Shown: piece by piece, positions 35,434 through 43,713 of the stretch
How the letters are laid out: each line of letters opens with the position of its first letter
Numbering within the stretch: the first letter of the stretch is position 1
Source of the DNA: DAOSEK01 sp035363095
Lineage (GTDB): Archaea > Nanobdellota > Nanobdellia > Woesearchaeales > UBA119
Direction of reading: 5' to 3'
Length of the DNA: 64,000 bases
Assembly: GCA_035363095.1 (NCBI GenBank)
Contig: DAOSEK010000001.1
Coordinates: 62,001 to 126,000 of the forward strand
Position numbers and translations under genes: made by a program
Notes under the pieces: model-generated
What the model saw: only the letters and a program-made list of their open reading frames with translations
What the model was told of the DNA's origin: nothing
Database searches by the model: none

Positions 35434-35534
35434 GGCTTATTGAGTTTATTAAAAAGTTTTTTAGAGATTATAAAGAAAAAAGAACTACTAGATTTGATTA
35501 TGAACAGAAGTTTGCACCTGATAGTAAGAAATGA
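35430..35534 (+). CDS. Small basic protein, 34 residues
   Basis: A short frame begins ATG 35430, overlapping the gpmI stop as ATGA, which suggests translational coupling. The peptide MRLIEFIKKFFRDYKEKRTT continues to a TGA at 35532. It is basic, amphipathic and has no known relatives that I recognise. The preceding GGAGGGGAGAG is a strong ribosome-binding signal. It is too short to be sure of. Confidence 0.45.
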   Translation: MRLIEFIKKFFRDYKEKRTTRFDYEQKFAPDSKK

Positions 35535-35611
35535 AATTAAATGAAAATAGAACGAAAACTTTCTTTTGTGGTTTGCTATGTTGAAGTGTTCAAGATTTCA
35601 TTTTAGGCTAA

Positions 35612-36043
35612 TTATTTGTTTAAACATTTTTTAATCTCTTCAAAGATTTCTTTAAGTGTTTTAGTTGATACTATATGTTTTCTTTTTGAATTGTAGTGAT
35701 AGCCAAATTCGCTATCTAAAAACTCTTCTCCTTTGAAGATAACACGATTCTTGTATCTTGGTCTAAAGTGGAAATGAACATAAGGCTTTGGATTTTCTTC
35801 TTGGTATGCATTATTCATAAGACAGCTCCAGTTAAACATTGTAGCTCCGAATGCATTCTTAAGAGCAGACTCAAGTATTTTTACAATGTTTTCATGAAAA
35901 TCTTGCCATTCTTCAGAAGTAAGACTAGATAAGTTAGCGCAATCTCTTTTAAGGAGAACTACACATCTTCCCAAATATGCTTGTTCATTAATAAGAATGG
36001 CTTTCCAAGATTTGGTTTCCAAGATCACAAATTCTTTATCCAT
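35612..36043 (-). CDS. HIT-like protein
   Basis: The 143-residue protein resembles HIT-superfamily nucleotide hydrolases or transferases: an N-terminal beta-sheet with GRCVVLLKRDCANLSSLTSE, a helix with FNWSCLMNNAYQEE, and KPYVHFHFRPRY (about 88-99) as the histidine triad. The last His of HxHxH is Arg (H-F-H-F-R); the central catalytic His is kept. The TATA-like ATTATTTAAATAAG on the minus strand at about 36062-36075 is close to the start. The substrate is unknown. Confidence 0.75.
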   Translation of the reverse strand: MDKEFVILETKSWKAILINEQAYLGRCVVLLKRDCANLSSLTSEEWQDFHENIVKILESALKNAFGATMFNWSCLMNNAYQEENPKPYVHFHFRPRYKNRVIFKGEEFLDSEFGYHYNSKRKHIVSTKTLKEIFEEIKKCLNK

Positions 36044-36113
36044 AATTCCAAAAAGCTAATTCTTATTTAAATAATTTCGCTAAAAGAAAACAAGTACGGC
36101 AAACATAAATTTT

Positions 36114-36182
36114 TATAAGAAACTATTTTACAGAACTGAAGATGTACATTTAAAGATAAAATAAACTTAAAGATAAAATAAA
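36114..36182. repeat. Short repeats downstream of the 36188 gene
   Basis: ATAAGAAACTATTTTACA (36114-36132, one base longer than the copies near 38.3 kb) is followed by two tandem copies of TTAAAGATAAAATAAA (36150-36165 and 36167-36182). The first motif recurs twice at 38302-38338, also just beyond the stop of a leftward gene. Confidence 0.6.
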
Positions 36183-36187
36183 AAAAG

Positions 36188-37033
36188 CTATTTTTTGGGC
36201 ATGTACTGTCTCATGTACTCCGCAACATCTTTTGCGCCCCATATCTCAACGTCCAGCTTGTTGTAGTAATCCATAGGATCTTTTCCCAAACTTGCCAGCG
36301 CAAAAAACAATGATGGTAAGATAGTTCCTAAATCCTTGAGATAGAAATCTTCAGTATTTTGTTTGTGGAATTCAGTCGAGATATCACCGTTTATGTTGCC
36401 GTTTCCCTTAACGTATTCTAAAGCTGCCCAAGCAAGATGATTGCCATGTAGAAAATGCATCATCTCAGGACCACTTAAATCATTGAATGCCGACTCTAAA
36501 AGATTCAAAACATCCCTTTCTGAATAATTTACCTTTCCATTTACTCCTGCTAGATAACTGCTGATAGACTTCGGAACGGACAACGCAGCTAGTTCGTTAC
36601 TCATTTTTGTAATTTCAGGAAGATCTTCATATTTTTTGAAATTTGAATTGAAAACTTTATCTTTTTCTCTAGCAGTATCTGGAATTCCTAACTCTTTTTT
36701 GGATTCCTCAGACAGGTCCCCAACTAGGACGTATAATTCTGAGCCATTGAAAGTGTACTTTCGGGCTCCATTAGTTAAACCGTTTCCACTATTAGATAAT
36801 ACCTCTTCGAGGGGTTTGCCTCCTAAAGAAACAAGTTCAATAGTTTTTCCAGTTGGTATATCTCCTCTAAATGCATAGGACTCTGGATGTTTTTGTTGTT
36901 CTTCTAACCCTCGATACCATATATCATGACTTGCTGAAGCAGGTATTTCAACGTATTTCAGTAGAAAGTTGTAAAAATCGCTACCACTACTGGGTGCGCT
37001 TGACACTTTGTCAACAGGATATTCTCTTATCAT
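36188..37033 (-). CDS. Hypothetical protein, 281 residues
   Basis: I do not recognise this protein. It is soluble, with a mixed N-terminal half (IREYPVDKVSSAPSSGSDFY, SHDIWYRGLEEQQKHPESYA, KYTFNGSELYVLVGDLSEES) and a mainly helical C-terminal half (MMHFLHGNHLAWAALEYVKG, ILPSLFFALASLGKDPMDYY). There is no signal peptide. Two His-containing segments could bind metal but form no known motif. It belongs to an orphan-rich patch (35.6-38.9 kb) with repeats. Confidence 0.65.
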   Translation of the reverse strand: MIREYPVDKVSSAPSSGSDFYNFLLKYVEIPASASHDIWYRGLEEQQKHPESYAFRGDIPTGKTIELVSLGGKPLEEVLSNSGNGLTNGARKYTFNGSELYVLVGDLSEESKKELGIPDTAREKDKVFNSNFKKYEDLPEITKMSNELAALSVPKSISSYLAGVNGKVNYSERDVLNLLESAFNDLSGPEMMHFLHGNHLAWAALEYVKGNGNINGDISTEFHKQNTEDFYLKDLGTILPSLFFALASLGKDPMDYYNKLDVEIWGAKDVAEYMRQYMPKK

Positions 37034-37309
37034 TTTATCACCTTTTGATTTTTATAAATTTTTGTATATAATCAACTACTAATAGCAAATTAAGGGAGTT
37101 AAGTTATATTTAAGGGTATTTTTAAGCATTTTTGCTTTTAGTTTATTAGTGACTACTTTTTTGTATTAAAACAACCTGCGTCCCATTAAAAATCGGACCA
37201 TTCTTTCAAAACAATGATTCTTTTAAGAATATCAAAGAATAATTTACATATATATTTTTTATCTCTCGCAACTTTTTCGGTGTTATTGTTATTCGTTGAG
37301 TGAACATAT
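37034..37309. other. Intergenic region
   Basis: There is AT-rich sequence with the promoter of the leftward gene at 37033. No gene or clear repeat is seen. Confidence 0.4.
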
Positions 37310-37816
37310 TTATTTTTTAATTGAACGAGGCATAACAGAGTATCCTTTTGATAAAAATTCATCTAGTGTTTCAGACTTTAAAATATCAATTACAAATTGT
37401 GCTACAATTTTCTTAAGACGTTCTTGACAATTAGACTGAGGAATTACTCCGTTAGGACAATGAAACCAAGTCCCATAACGATCATATTTAACAATATCAC
37501 TAGGAAGTTCTTGGGACAGCAATTTGTCTAAGATTAGAAGATTGTTTGGGTCAGAAGTATCTTTATTAGCTTTTACAAATCGATTAGAGTATATCTCATC
37601 ACCCACCCATCCATGAATTTCACTATATGGATAATCATCTTTAGGAGATATAGTTCCGCCAATATCGATTTGATTGTATTTTTTATTGAAAAAATTTAAG
37701 CAAATATGATATTTAGCAAATTCATCCTCTCGATCTGCGAAAAAGTCCCCTGCTCCAAATTGTTGTATTTTCTGTTCAAGCAAATTGGTTATATAGGATA
37801 TCTTATTTTGAGTCAT
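37310..37816 (-). CDS. Hypothetical protein, 168 residues
   Basis: I do not recognise this family. The protein is soluble and mixed alpha/beta, with FADREDEFAKYHICLNFFNK, IDIGGTISPKDDYPYSEIHG, YDRYGTWFHCPNGVIPQSNC and a helical end. Two Cys in the last of these could form a disulfide or metal site with a neighbouring chain. It is flanked on its 5' side by a strong hairpin and a family B repeat. Confidence 0.62.
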   Translation of the reverse strand: MTQNKISYITNLLEQKIQQFGAGDFFADREDEFAKYHICLNFFNKKYNQIDIGGTISPKDDYPYSEIHGWVGDEIYSNRFVKANKDTSDPNNLLILDKLLSQELPSDIVKYDRYGTWFHCPNGVIPQSNCQERLKKIVAQFVIDILKSETLDEFLSKGYSVMPRSIKK

Positions 37817-37900
37817 ATTTTAATAGTGAAATGTAAATAATAAATAGATTTGTATTAAAAAAGTTGTTTTTACCCAACTTTGACAGTTAAATATTAAAGT

Positions 37901-37947
37901 GTTCTTAGTTTGTTTGGATTTATGACAAAACAAACAAAACTAAGAAC
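37901..37947. repeat. Long inverted repeat (hairpin)
   Basis: GTTCTTAGTTTGTTTG (37901-37916) pairs with CAAACAAAACTAAGAAC (37931-37947), 16 base pairs with one bulged A and a 14-base loop. It lies immediately left of the family B repeat at 37957. It could be a terminator of neighbouring transcripts or an element end. Confidence 0.8.
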
Positions 37948-37956
37948 AAACACCAT

Positions 37957-38087
37957 AAATCAACCTCACCCTGAATGGCGAGGCCTGTTGGTAATGTAAA
38001 AGCATACGCTGTATTAACGCGAGGTTGTTGATTACAAAAAAGCGTACTGAGTCCTCTTGTTGAAACACGAGATATGCTTTACTATTG
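37957..38087 (+). repeat. Family B palindromic module, copy B1
   Basis: This 131-base unit has outer arms AATCAACCTCACC... and ...GCGAGGTTGTTGATT, an inner CCTCACC/GGCGAGG hairpin, and a second hairpin around CTCTTGTTGAAACACGAG. It is closely similar to copies at 48755 and, inverted, at 43471. It is followed directly by the start of a family A element in reverse orientation. Confidence 0.8.
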
Positions 38088-38126
38088 ACCAAAGTGTGCG
38101 ACTGAGAAGAATTTTATGAAATCGAT
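38087..38126 (-). repeat. Family A repeat, 5' part only (copy A2, reversed)
   Basis: GACCAAAGTGTGCGACTGAG through ATTTTATGAAATCGAT is the reverse complement of the family A 5' end (GATTTCATGAAATCC ... CGCATACTTTGGTC). The 3' half with stems 1 and 2 is absent. Family B lies exactly where the loop of the first stem would begin. Confidence 0.7.
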
Positions 38127-38301
38127 GAAAAAAAGAGTGATTTATTCTAATTTTGGTCCCATAAATGAGCTAATTTGCCTCCAAAATGAGACAAAAACAT
38201 AAAAAAATAATGATTTTTTTAAGAAATTAGAGCAACTGACAATTGAATATTCTTGATGAAATAATTAGCAAACTGTCAAACGTGGGATACAACAATCATT
38301 T

Positions 38302-38338
38302 CATAAGAACTATTTTACAACATAAGAACTATTTTACA
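38302..38338. repeat. Two direct copies of an 18-bp motif
   Basis: CATAAGAACTATTTTACA occurs at 38302-38319 and 38321-38338, with a related copy at 36114-36132. All lie just beyond the stop of leftward genes and are followed by a GAAGATG box. A shared 3' processing or termination signal, or remnants of an insertion, are both possible. Confidence 0.7.
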
Positions 38339-38383
38339 CAATTACAAATGTGCAATTGAAGATGAGCAATAATAGTAAGAATA

Positions 38384-38887
38384 TTAATATTTAGAATATT
38401 TCTTAACTGTATCTTCAAGGTTACAAATCTGTGGGAGTACTACTTCTTTGATAGTCTGCTTTTTTGAATCATCAAAAAGGGCGAATTGAGTAACAAAAAT
38501 CCCTAGCCCCACGCAGGCAATTCCTAGAATAAGTGACATACCCATTGCATTGACAACCCAAAATGAATACTCCTCAGGAGCATGAGCCCCAGGGTTTGTA
38601 ATTAAAGAACTCATGTAAGAGTAAGTTGTAGAAGTGTTGTGAAAGAAATAAACTCCTATGGCTCCTAAAGCAAGTCCACCAAATACTTCGGCAAATCTTT
38701 TTTGTCTTGAAGACTTTAAGGCAATTTTAAGTTGGTCTTCGATTCCCTTAAGCTCTCCATGCAGTTTTATGAATTCTTCTTGAGTGCACTCTTCAAGAAA
38801 GTTGTTGACTTGGTCTTGGGTGTAAACGGAATAAAGTGCCTTTAGGGTATTTCGTCCTATATCCTCTATCTTAGTATTATATTTCAT
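38384..38887 (-). CDS. Hypothetical membrane protein with two helices
   Basis: The 167-residue protein has a helical cytoplasmic N-terminus (about 1-62, DQVNNFLEECTQEEFIKLHG) and two membrane helices: VFGGLALGAIGVYFFHNTST (about 69-88) and MSLILGIACVGLGIFVTQFA (about 117-136). A 30-residue loop separates them, and a short helical tail ends the protein. There is no signal peptide. The family is unknown to me. Confidence 0.65.
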   Translation of the reverse strand: MKYNTKIEDIGRNTLKALYSVYTQDQVNNFLEECTQEEFIKLHGELKGIEDQLKIALKSSRQKRFAEVFGGLALGAIGVYFFHNTSTTYSYMSSLITNPGAHAPEEYSFWVVNAMGMSLILGIACVGLGIFVTQFALFDDSKKQTIKEVVLPQICNLEDTVKKYSKY

Positions 38888-39279
38888 TTGAATTTACCAT
38901 AGGAGTTAATAATTTTATAGGGAGTACTATAATATTTTTAAATTTATTGTCTTATAATCTTACAAATAACTTTATATAGTTTGGTTGATAGATATTTTTC
39001 ATGAATTAATGCAAAAAAGCCCGGAAGGTTTTGGATGAATTAAGTAAGTTGATTTTTGAAAGCGATTCAAACATAAGGCCTGATTATGTCGTTGGATTTT
39101 ATAGGCTTTGGACAAGGCTTCCTGCAATTGAGAATGTTTTGATAAAAAAAGGTTTTCTCGAACCAATTAGAGATTGATGAAGAACAAATCCCTCTTTTAG
39201 AGGAATGCAAAAAGGATTTTGAATGGTCATATTGTGCTTTTTATTATTAGGAAATGTGAATGTTTTTCAAAAACAAATA
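38888..39279. other. Intergenic region with a short unassigned frame
   Basis: A 48-codon plus-strand frame (TTG 39031 to TGA 39177; LDELSKLIFESDSNIRPDYV and then GFYRLWTRLPAIENVLIKKG) has coding-like residue use but no good start. It may be the remnant of a larger gene. Nothing else is seen. Confidence 0.35.
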
Positions 39280-39289
39280 TTTATAAATA
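39280..39289 (+). promoter_or_regulatory. TATA box of the eL8 operon
   Basis: TTTATAAATA at 39280-39289 predicts transcription start at about 39310, leaving an unusually long leader of about 125 bases before eL8. Confidence 0.6.
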
Positions 39290-39310
39290 AATCGGGATTC
39301 CCAGATATCA

Positions 39311-39350
39311 GCCAATGAGTGTTGATGGCACTTGCCGGAGCGAGGCTTAG
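39311..39350 (+). promoter_or_regulatory. Candidate kink-turn in the eL8 leader
   Basis: TGAT (39323-39326) is followed by the hairpin GGC-ACTT-GCC (39327-39336) and then GGA (39337-39339). This places tandem sheared G-A pairs beside a short stem, as in a kink-turn. AGCC (39310-39313) and GGCT (39343-39346) could close the structure, though the helix next to the bulge is not well formed. L7Ae binds kink-turns and is known to bind its own leader in another archaeon, so autoregulation is plausible here. Confidence 0.4.
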
Positions 39351-39435
39351 ATCTTTCTTTGGCAATACTGTGATTTTTTTTAGGGTATCTTGTTGGCAAT
39401 ATTTAGGATTGTAAAAATAATGAAAGGTGTAAATT

Positions 39436-39858
39436 ATGGCTGAAATACCAAAAGAAGTTGTCGAAAAGGCATATGAGGCTATTGAAATAGCAAGAAGTAC
39501 TGGTAAGATTAAGAAAGGCACTAACGAGGCTACAAAGGCAATTGAAAGAGGAGTTGCAAAGATGGTTGTTTATGCAGCGAACACAAGCCCTAAAGAAGTG
39601 ATAATGCATATTCCAATGCTTTGTAAGGAGAAAGGAATTCTTTGTGTTGAGGTTCCAAGTAGAGAAGAACTCGGTGCTTCAACAGGGATACCTGTTGCTA
39701 CTGCAGCAGTAGCAATTGTTAATGAGGGAGAAGCAAAATCGGTTCTCAAATTCATAAAAGATAGTCTTGAGCCAAAAGAAGAACCTAAAAAAGAAGAGAA
39801 AAAAACTGAAGAGAAGGAAGAAAATAGTGCTCCAAAAGAAGAGCCTAAATCAGAGTAA
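39436..39858 (+). CDS. rpl7ae: Ribosomal protein eL8 (L7Ae)
   Basis: The 140-residue protein contains the L7Ae core (about 1-115): GKIKKGTNEATKAIERGVAK (kink-turn contact), VVYAANTSPKEVIMHIPMLC and REELGASTGIPVATAAVAI. It binds kink-turns in 23S rRNA, box C/D and H/ACA guide RNAs and RNase P RNA. A Lys/Glu-rich tail (about 113-140) is longer than usual. It is the first gene of an operon with eS28, eL24, ndk and fusA, with a leader that may fold into its own binding site. Confidence 0.96.
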   Translation: MAEIPKEVVEKAYEAIEIARSTGKIKKGTNEATKAIERGVAKMVVYAANTSPKEVIMHIPMLCKEKGILCVEVPSREELGASTGIPVATAAVAIVNEGEAKSVLKFIKDSLEPKEEPKKEEKKTEEKEENSAPKEEPKSE

Positions 39859-39869
39859 AGGGTGTAAAA

Positions 39870-40157
39870 ATGGCTAATCCGAGAAATGATAAAGGACAAG
39901 GACCTTCACAAAAATCCCAAAGCGTAGGGGGTTCAGGGGTTAATTTTACCCAAGGGTTTCCTGCAAGGGTTGAGGAGGTTATTGGAAGAACAGGGGTAAG
40001 AGGAGACGTTATTCAGGTAAGATGCAAGATTTTAGCTGGATATGACCAAAATAAGATTATTAGAAGAAATGTTGTAGGGCCAGTTCAGATAGGAGATATA
40101 TTGATGCTTAGAGAAACTGAGATTGAAGCAAGGCCACTTAACCAGAGGAGAAAATAG
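39870..40157 (+). CDS. rps28e: Small ribosomal subunit protein eS28
   Basis: The 95-residue protein has the eS28 OB-like fold: FPARVEEVIGRTGVRGDVIQ, VRCKILAGYDQNKIIRRNVV, and GPVQIGDILMLRETEIEARP ending in NQRRK. A Gly/Ser/Gln-rich N-terminal extension of about 28 residues is longer than in most archaea. It starts 11 bases after eL8, with GGGTG in the gap. Confidence 0.95.
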   Translation: MANPRNDKGQGPSQKSQSVGGSGVNFTQGFPARVEEVIGRTGVRGDVIQVRCKILAGYDQNKIIRRNVVGPVQIGDILMLRETEIEARPLNQRRK

Positions 40158-40167
40158 GTGATTTGAG

Positions 40168-40356
40168 ATGAAATGTACATTCTGTGAAAAGACTATTACT
40201 CCTGGAACAGGTAAGATTTATGTTCTTAAAAGTGGTAAAACTTATAGGTTTTGCACGTTAAAATGCCAAAAGAATATGCTTAAGCTTAAAAGAAAGGCAA
40301 GGGAACAAAAGTGGGTTTCTAAGTCTGATGAAGCAAAGGCAAAATTGAAGAAATAG
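40168..40356 (+). CDS. rpl24e: Large ribosomal subunit protein eL24
   Basis: The 62-residue zinc-ribbon protein has CTFCEKTITPGTGKIYVLKS and TYRFCTLKCQKNMLKLKRKA, giving the CxxC and CxxxC ligands of eL24. Only the core domain is present, as in other archaea. It lies in the conserved eL8-eS28-eL24-ndk order. Confidence 0.95.
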   Translation: MKCTFCEKTITPGTGKIYVLKSGKTYRFCTLKCQKNMLKLKRKAREQKWVSKSDEAKAKLKK

Positions 40357-40368
40357 AGGTGAATTTTA

Positions 40369-40848
40369 ATGGCACTAGAAAGGACACTTGTATTAATTAA
40401 ACCTGATGGAGTGAAAAGAGCTATAGTTGGAAATATAATTACTAGATTTGAAAATGCTGGCTTAAAGATTACAGGACTTAAGATGATTTGGGTATCTCCA
40501 AATATGGCTAAAGAGCACTATCAGGAGCATGTTAAAAAGGAATTTTATGTTGGCCTTGAGCAATTCATTACTGAAGGTCCGGTTGTTGCTATGGTACTTG
40601 AGGGTATTGAATGCATTGAGGTTGTAAGAAAGATTGTTGGTTCAACTGAGCCAAAGAGTGCTCAACCTGGGACAATTCGTGGAGATTTTGGGCATATCTC
40701 TTATAGTTATGCGGATGCGAAGCACATTGCTGTTAAGAATCTTATTCATGCATCTTCAAATTCTAAGGATGCAGAAAGAGAGATTGCACTATGGTTTGCT
40801 CCTGAACAAGTCCACAAATACAATAGCATTTATGAACAAATATTATAA
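40369..40848 (+). CDS. ndk: Nucleoside diphosphate kinase
   Basis: The 159-residue enzyme balances nucleoside triphosphates by phosphate transfer through a histidine. LERTLVLIKPDGVKRAIVGN starts the family fold, and the catalytic His is in NLIHASSN (about 125), preceded by IRGDFGHISYSY. The length and motifs are normal. It is translated from GAGGTG just upstream. Confidence 0.96.
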   Translation: MALERTLVLIKPDGVKRAIVGNIITRFENAGLKITGLKMIWVSPNMAKEHYQEHVKKEFYVGLEQFITEGPVVAMVLEGIECIEVVRKIVGSTEPKSAQPGTIRGDFGHISYSYADAKHIAVKNLIHASSNSKDAEREIALWFAPEQVHKYNSIYEQIL

Positions 40849-40862
40849 AGAGGATGTTAAAT

Positions 40863-43061
40863 ATGGCAGAAAAATTATCAGATAAGGTTACAAAACTTGC
40901 AAGGGAACCCACAAATATTAGAAATATTGCAATATGTGCTCATATTGATCATGGAAAGACTACTTTTTCAGATAATCTTTTAGCAGGCGCTGGAATGATG
41001 TCAGAAGAGCTTGCTGGAAAGGTTTGCGCACTTGATTTTCATGATGATGAAAAGGAAAGAGGAATTACTATTGATTCTGCAGCAGTTTCTATGATTCATA
41101 AGGTAAATGAGAAGGATTTTTTGATTAATCTAATTGATACCCCAGGGCATGTGGATTTTGGGGGTAATGTAACAAGGGCAATGAGAGCTGTTGATGGAAG
41201 CATTGTTTTGGTTTGCGCAGTTGAAGGGATTATGCCTCAGACTGAGACTGTTTTAAGACAGTCTTTAAGAGAGAAGGTTAAACCAATACTTTTTATCAAT
41301 AAGGTTGATAGGCTTATAAAGGAACTTAAATTGACTCCTGAGAAAATGCAGGAGAGATTTGTTAGGGTTATTGCAGAGGTAAATAAGTTTATCAGGTCTA
41401 TTTGCCCTGAGGAATTTAAGGACCAGTGGGTTGTTAAGGTTGAGGATGGGTCAGTTTGTTTTGGATCTGCGTTTCATAATTGGGCACTTTCGCTTCCATA
41501 TATGAAGAACACAGGGATGTCTTTTAAGGATATTATTTCAGCATATGAGGAAAACGAAACTGAAGCGTCTAAAAAGCTTGCAAAAAGCGCTCCATTACAT
41601 AAGGTTGTTTTGAATTCTGTTGTTAAGCATTTGCCTAATCCAAAGGAAGCACAAGGTTATAGGATTCCTAAAATATGGCATGGAGATTTGGATACCCCGC
41701 AAGGACAGGCTTTAAAAAACTGCGACCCTAAGGGAGCTTTTGCAATGGTGATTACTAAGATTGTTATTGATCCTAATGCAGGAGAGATTTGTACTGGAAG
41801 GATTTTTTCAGGAACTGCAAAGAAAGGTGAAACGATATATATTGCAGGAAGAAAAGAGCAATCAAGGCTTCAACAGATCTATATTTACAAGGGTGCCAAA
41901 AAGGATATTATTGAAGAGGTTGAGTGTGGTAATATTATTGGTATAGGAGGTGTAAAGACCTATGCAGGGGATACTATTACAACAGATCCAGAACTTGAAC
42001 CTTTTGAGCAGATTAAACATATTTTTGATCCAGTGATTACTAAGGCAATTGAAGCGAAAAGCCCAGCTGACCTTCCAAAGCTTGTGGAGGTTTTAAGACA
42101 GGTGCAAAAGGAAGATCCTTCTATTGCAATTGTTATTAATGAAGAAACTGGAGAGTATTTGATGTCAGGGATGGGAGAGCTTCATTTAGAGATTATTGAG
42201 AATAGGATTATCAAAGAGAAAAATCTCAATGTTAAGACTTCACCACCAATCGTTGTTTATAGAGAAACTATTACAAAAAAATCACAGGAGTTTGAGGGAA
42301 AGTCACCAAATAAGCACAACAAGCTATATTTTGTTGTTGAACCTTTAGAACCTAAGATTTTGGAGTTAATTAAGCTTGGTGAGATTACTGATATGAGGGT
42401 TAAGAAGAAAGAAGATACTCTTTGGGGTGCTTTAGAGAAAGCAGGAATGGATGCAAAGGAAGCAAGAAAGGTAAGGGATGTTTTTAAGGGAAATCTTTTG
42501 GTTGATGGAACAAGAGGTATTGTTCACATTGGAGAGATTATAGAGATGGTAATGGATATGTTTGAGGATGTTATGAATGCAAGCCCTCTTGCTAGGGAAC
42601 CTGCGTATGGAGTTAAGGTTACTTTACTTGATGCAAAGCTTCACGAGGATTCTATCCACAGAGGACCAGCCCAGCTATATCCTGCTGTTAGAGAGGGTAT
42701 TAGAGGAGCGATTATGACTGCAGGTCCAATGCTTTTAGAGCCACTCCAGATTTTAAGATTTGAAGCTCCTGATCAATATGTTGGAGAGGTTTCTAAACTT
42801 ATTGCAAATAAGAGAGGACAGCTTTTGGATATGGTACAAGAAGGGGTTCATGCAACGATAATAGGAAAGCTTCCTGTTGCTGAGATGTTTGGGCTTTCAA
42901 GTGAATTGAGATCAGCTACTGGTGGAAGAGGGTCATTCTCACTTGTTGATCAGGCTTTTGAGGTCCTACCTTATGAGTTCCAGGATAAGATAAGAGAACA
43001 GATCAGAAGCAGAAAAGGGCTTAAGCCTTTGTCTGAAGAAAGCTTTGTTGAGACTCAGTGA
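40863..43061 (+). CDS. fusA: Translation elongation factor 2 (aEF-2)
   Basis: The 732-residue GTPase drives ribosomal translocation. AHIDHGKTTFSDNL (P-loop), the RGITID switch, DTPGHVDFGG and NKVDR are G1, G2, G3 and G4. The domain IV loop LHEDSIHRGPAQLYPAVREG carries the histidine that archaea and eukaryotes convert to diphthamide. AGAGG at 40849-40853 is correctly spaced for ATG 40863; ATG 40854 is too close. The gene closes the operon begun by eL8 and uses almost only ATT for isoleucine near its start. Confidence 0.97.
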   Translation: MAEKLSDKVTKLAREPTNIRNIAICAHIDHGKTTFSDNLLAGAGMMSEELAGKVCALDFHDDEKERGITIDSAAVSMIHKVNEKDFLINLIDTPGHVDFGGNVTRAMRAVDGSIVLVCAVEGIMPQTETVLRQSLREKVKPILFINKVDRLIKELKLTPEKMQERFVRVIAEVNKFIRSICPEEFKDQWVVKVEDGSVCFGSAFHNWALSLPYMKNTGMSFKDIISAYEENETEASKKLAKSAPLHKVVLNSVVKHLPNPKEAQGYRIPKIWHGDLDTPQGQALKNCDPKGAFAMVITKIVIDPNAGEICTGRIFSGTAKKGETIYIAGRKEQSRLQQIYIYKGAKKDIIEEVECGNIIGIGGVKTYAGDTITTDPELEPFEQIKHIFDPVITKAIEAKSPADLPKLVEVLRQVQKEDPSIAIVINEETGEYLMSGMGELHLEIIENRIIKEKNLNVKTSPPIVVYRETITKKSQEFEGKSPNKHNKLYFVVEPLEPKILELIKLGEITDMRVKKKEDTLWGALEKAGMDAKEARKVRDVFKGNLLVDGTRGIVHIGEIIEMVMDMFEDVMNASPLAREPAYGVKVTLLDAKLHEDSIHRGPAQLYPAVREGIRGAIMTAGPMLLEPLQILRFEAPDQYVGEVSKLIANKRGQLLDMVQEGVHATIIGKLPVAEMFGLSSELRSATGGRGSFSLVDQAFEVLPYEFQDKIREQIRSRKGLKPLSEESFVETQ

Positions 43062-43115
43062 AGATAATAAAAAGTTATTTTTTATTTTTTTATATTTAGT
43101 GTACTCGATTGTTTC

Positions 43116-43251
43116 TTGATTTCGTGAATCCGTCATTCGCATACTTTTGTCTTAAAGCCGAAAGTTTGAAGATAGGAATTTACCAAAGGCTTAAGCTAGA
43201 GTATCGGTGAGGTCCGCAGTGCATTTATGCTTAAAAGTTTTTCATTTTTAT
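43116..43251 (+). repeat. Family A structured repeat, copy A3
   Basis: It begins TTGATTTCGTGAATCC, then CGCATACTTTTGTC. The first stem is ACTTT (43143-43147) with AAAGT (43161-43165). The end reads GTGCATTTATGC and TTTTTCAT (43237-43244). Stem 1 is degenerate in this copy; stem 2 keeps only a minimal pairing round the ATTTAT loop. It lies 55 bases after fusA. Confidence 0.68.
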
Positions 43252-43435
43252 GAATAATGAAGAGTCTTTTGGCATGTTTAGAATATATGTTGTTTTTTCA
43301 TATCTAAGCAAGGATACATATCTTCGATACATATTTTCAAATGTTATTAAATGAATATCTTATCAATAAATTAATAAATCAAAAATAAAAACCAATTGGT
43401 AAGACTACTAGATAAAATTACTACTAGATAAAATT

Positions 43436-43697
43436 GATTTCATGAAATCCAGTTCATTCGCATACTTTGGTCAATAGAAAAGCATACCTCGTGTTTCAAC
43501 ACGAGGACTCGGTACGCTTTTTTGTAATCAACAACCTCGCTGAATGCAGCGCATGCTTTTATATTACCAACATACCTCGCTCTTTAGGGTGAGGTTGTTG
43601 ATTTTTCAAGCCAAAGTAAGAATAGACGGCTTCATGGACGAAAAACCTCGACTATTCACGAGATACCTCGGCATTTATGCCGAGGTTTTTCATTTGA
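43436..43697 (+). repeat. Family A structured repeat, copy A4 (complete, with family B in its loop)
   Basis: This is the most complete copy. The palindrome GATTTCATGAAATC is at 43436-43449. The first stem is ACTTTGG (43464-43470) with CCAAAGT (43611-43617), enclosing family B (43471-43606). Stem 1 is CTCG (43647-43650) with CGAG (43659-43662) around ACTATTCA. Stem 2 is the perfect CCTCGGC (43666-43672) / GCCGAGG (43679-43685) around ATTTAT, followed directly by TTTTTCAT. The element ends 17 bases before the tRNA-Arg promoter. Confidence 0.82.
43471..43606 (-). repeat. Family B palindromic module, copy B2 (inverted, nested in family A)
   Basis: This is the reverse complement of the modules at 37957 and 48755. 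CCTCGTGTT/AACACGAGG (about 43487-43506) and CAACAACCTCGC (43529-43540) / GGTGAGGTTGTTG (43588-43600) form the two main hairpins. Its edges fall inside the loop of the first family A stem. Confidence 0.8.
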
Positions 43698-43713
43698 ATA
43701 ACAATTAATAAGA

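Noticed and set aside
39031..39177. 48-codon frame with coding-like composition
   Set aside because: It has only a TTG start without a binding site; it may be a gene remnant but cannot be supported.
37957..43697. Possible CRISPR array from repeated palindromes
   Set aside because: Copies are kilobases apart, nested and differently oriented; there are no regular spacers and no cas genes.
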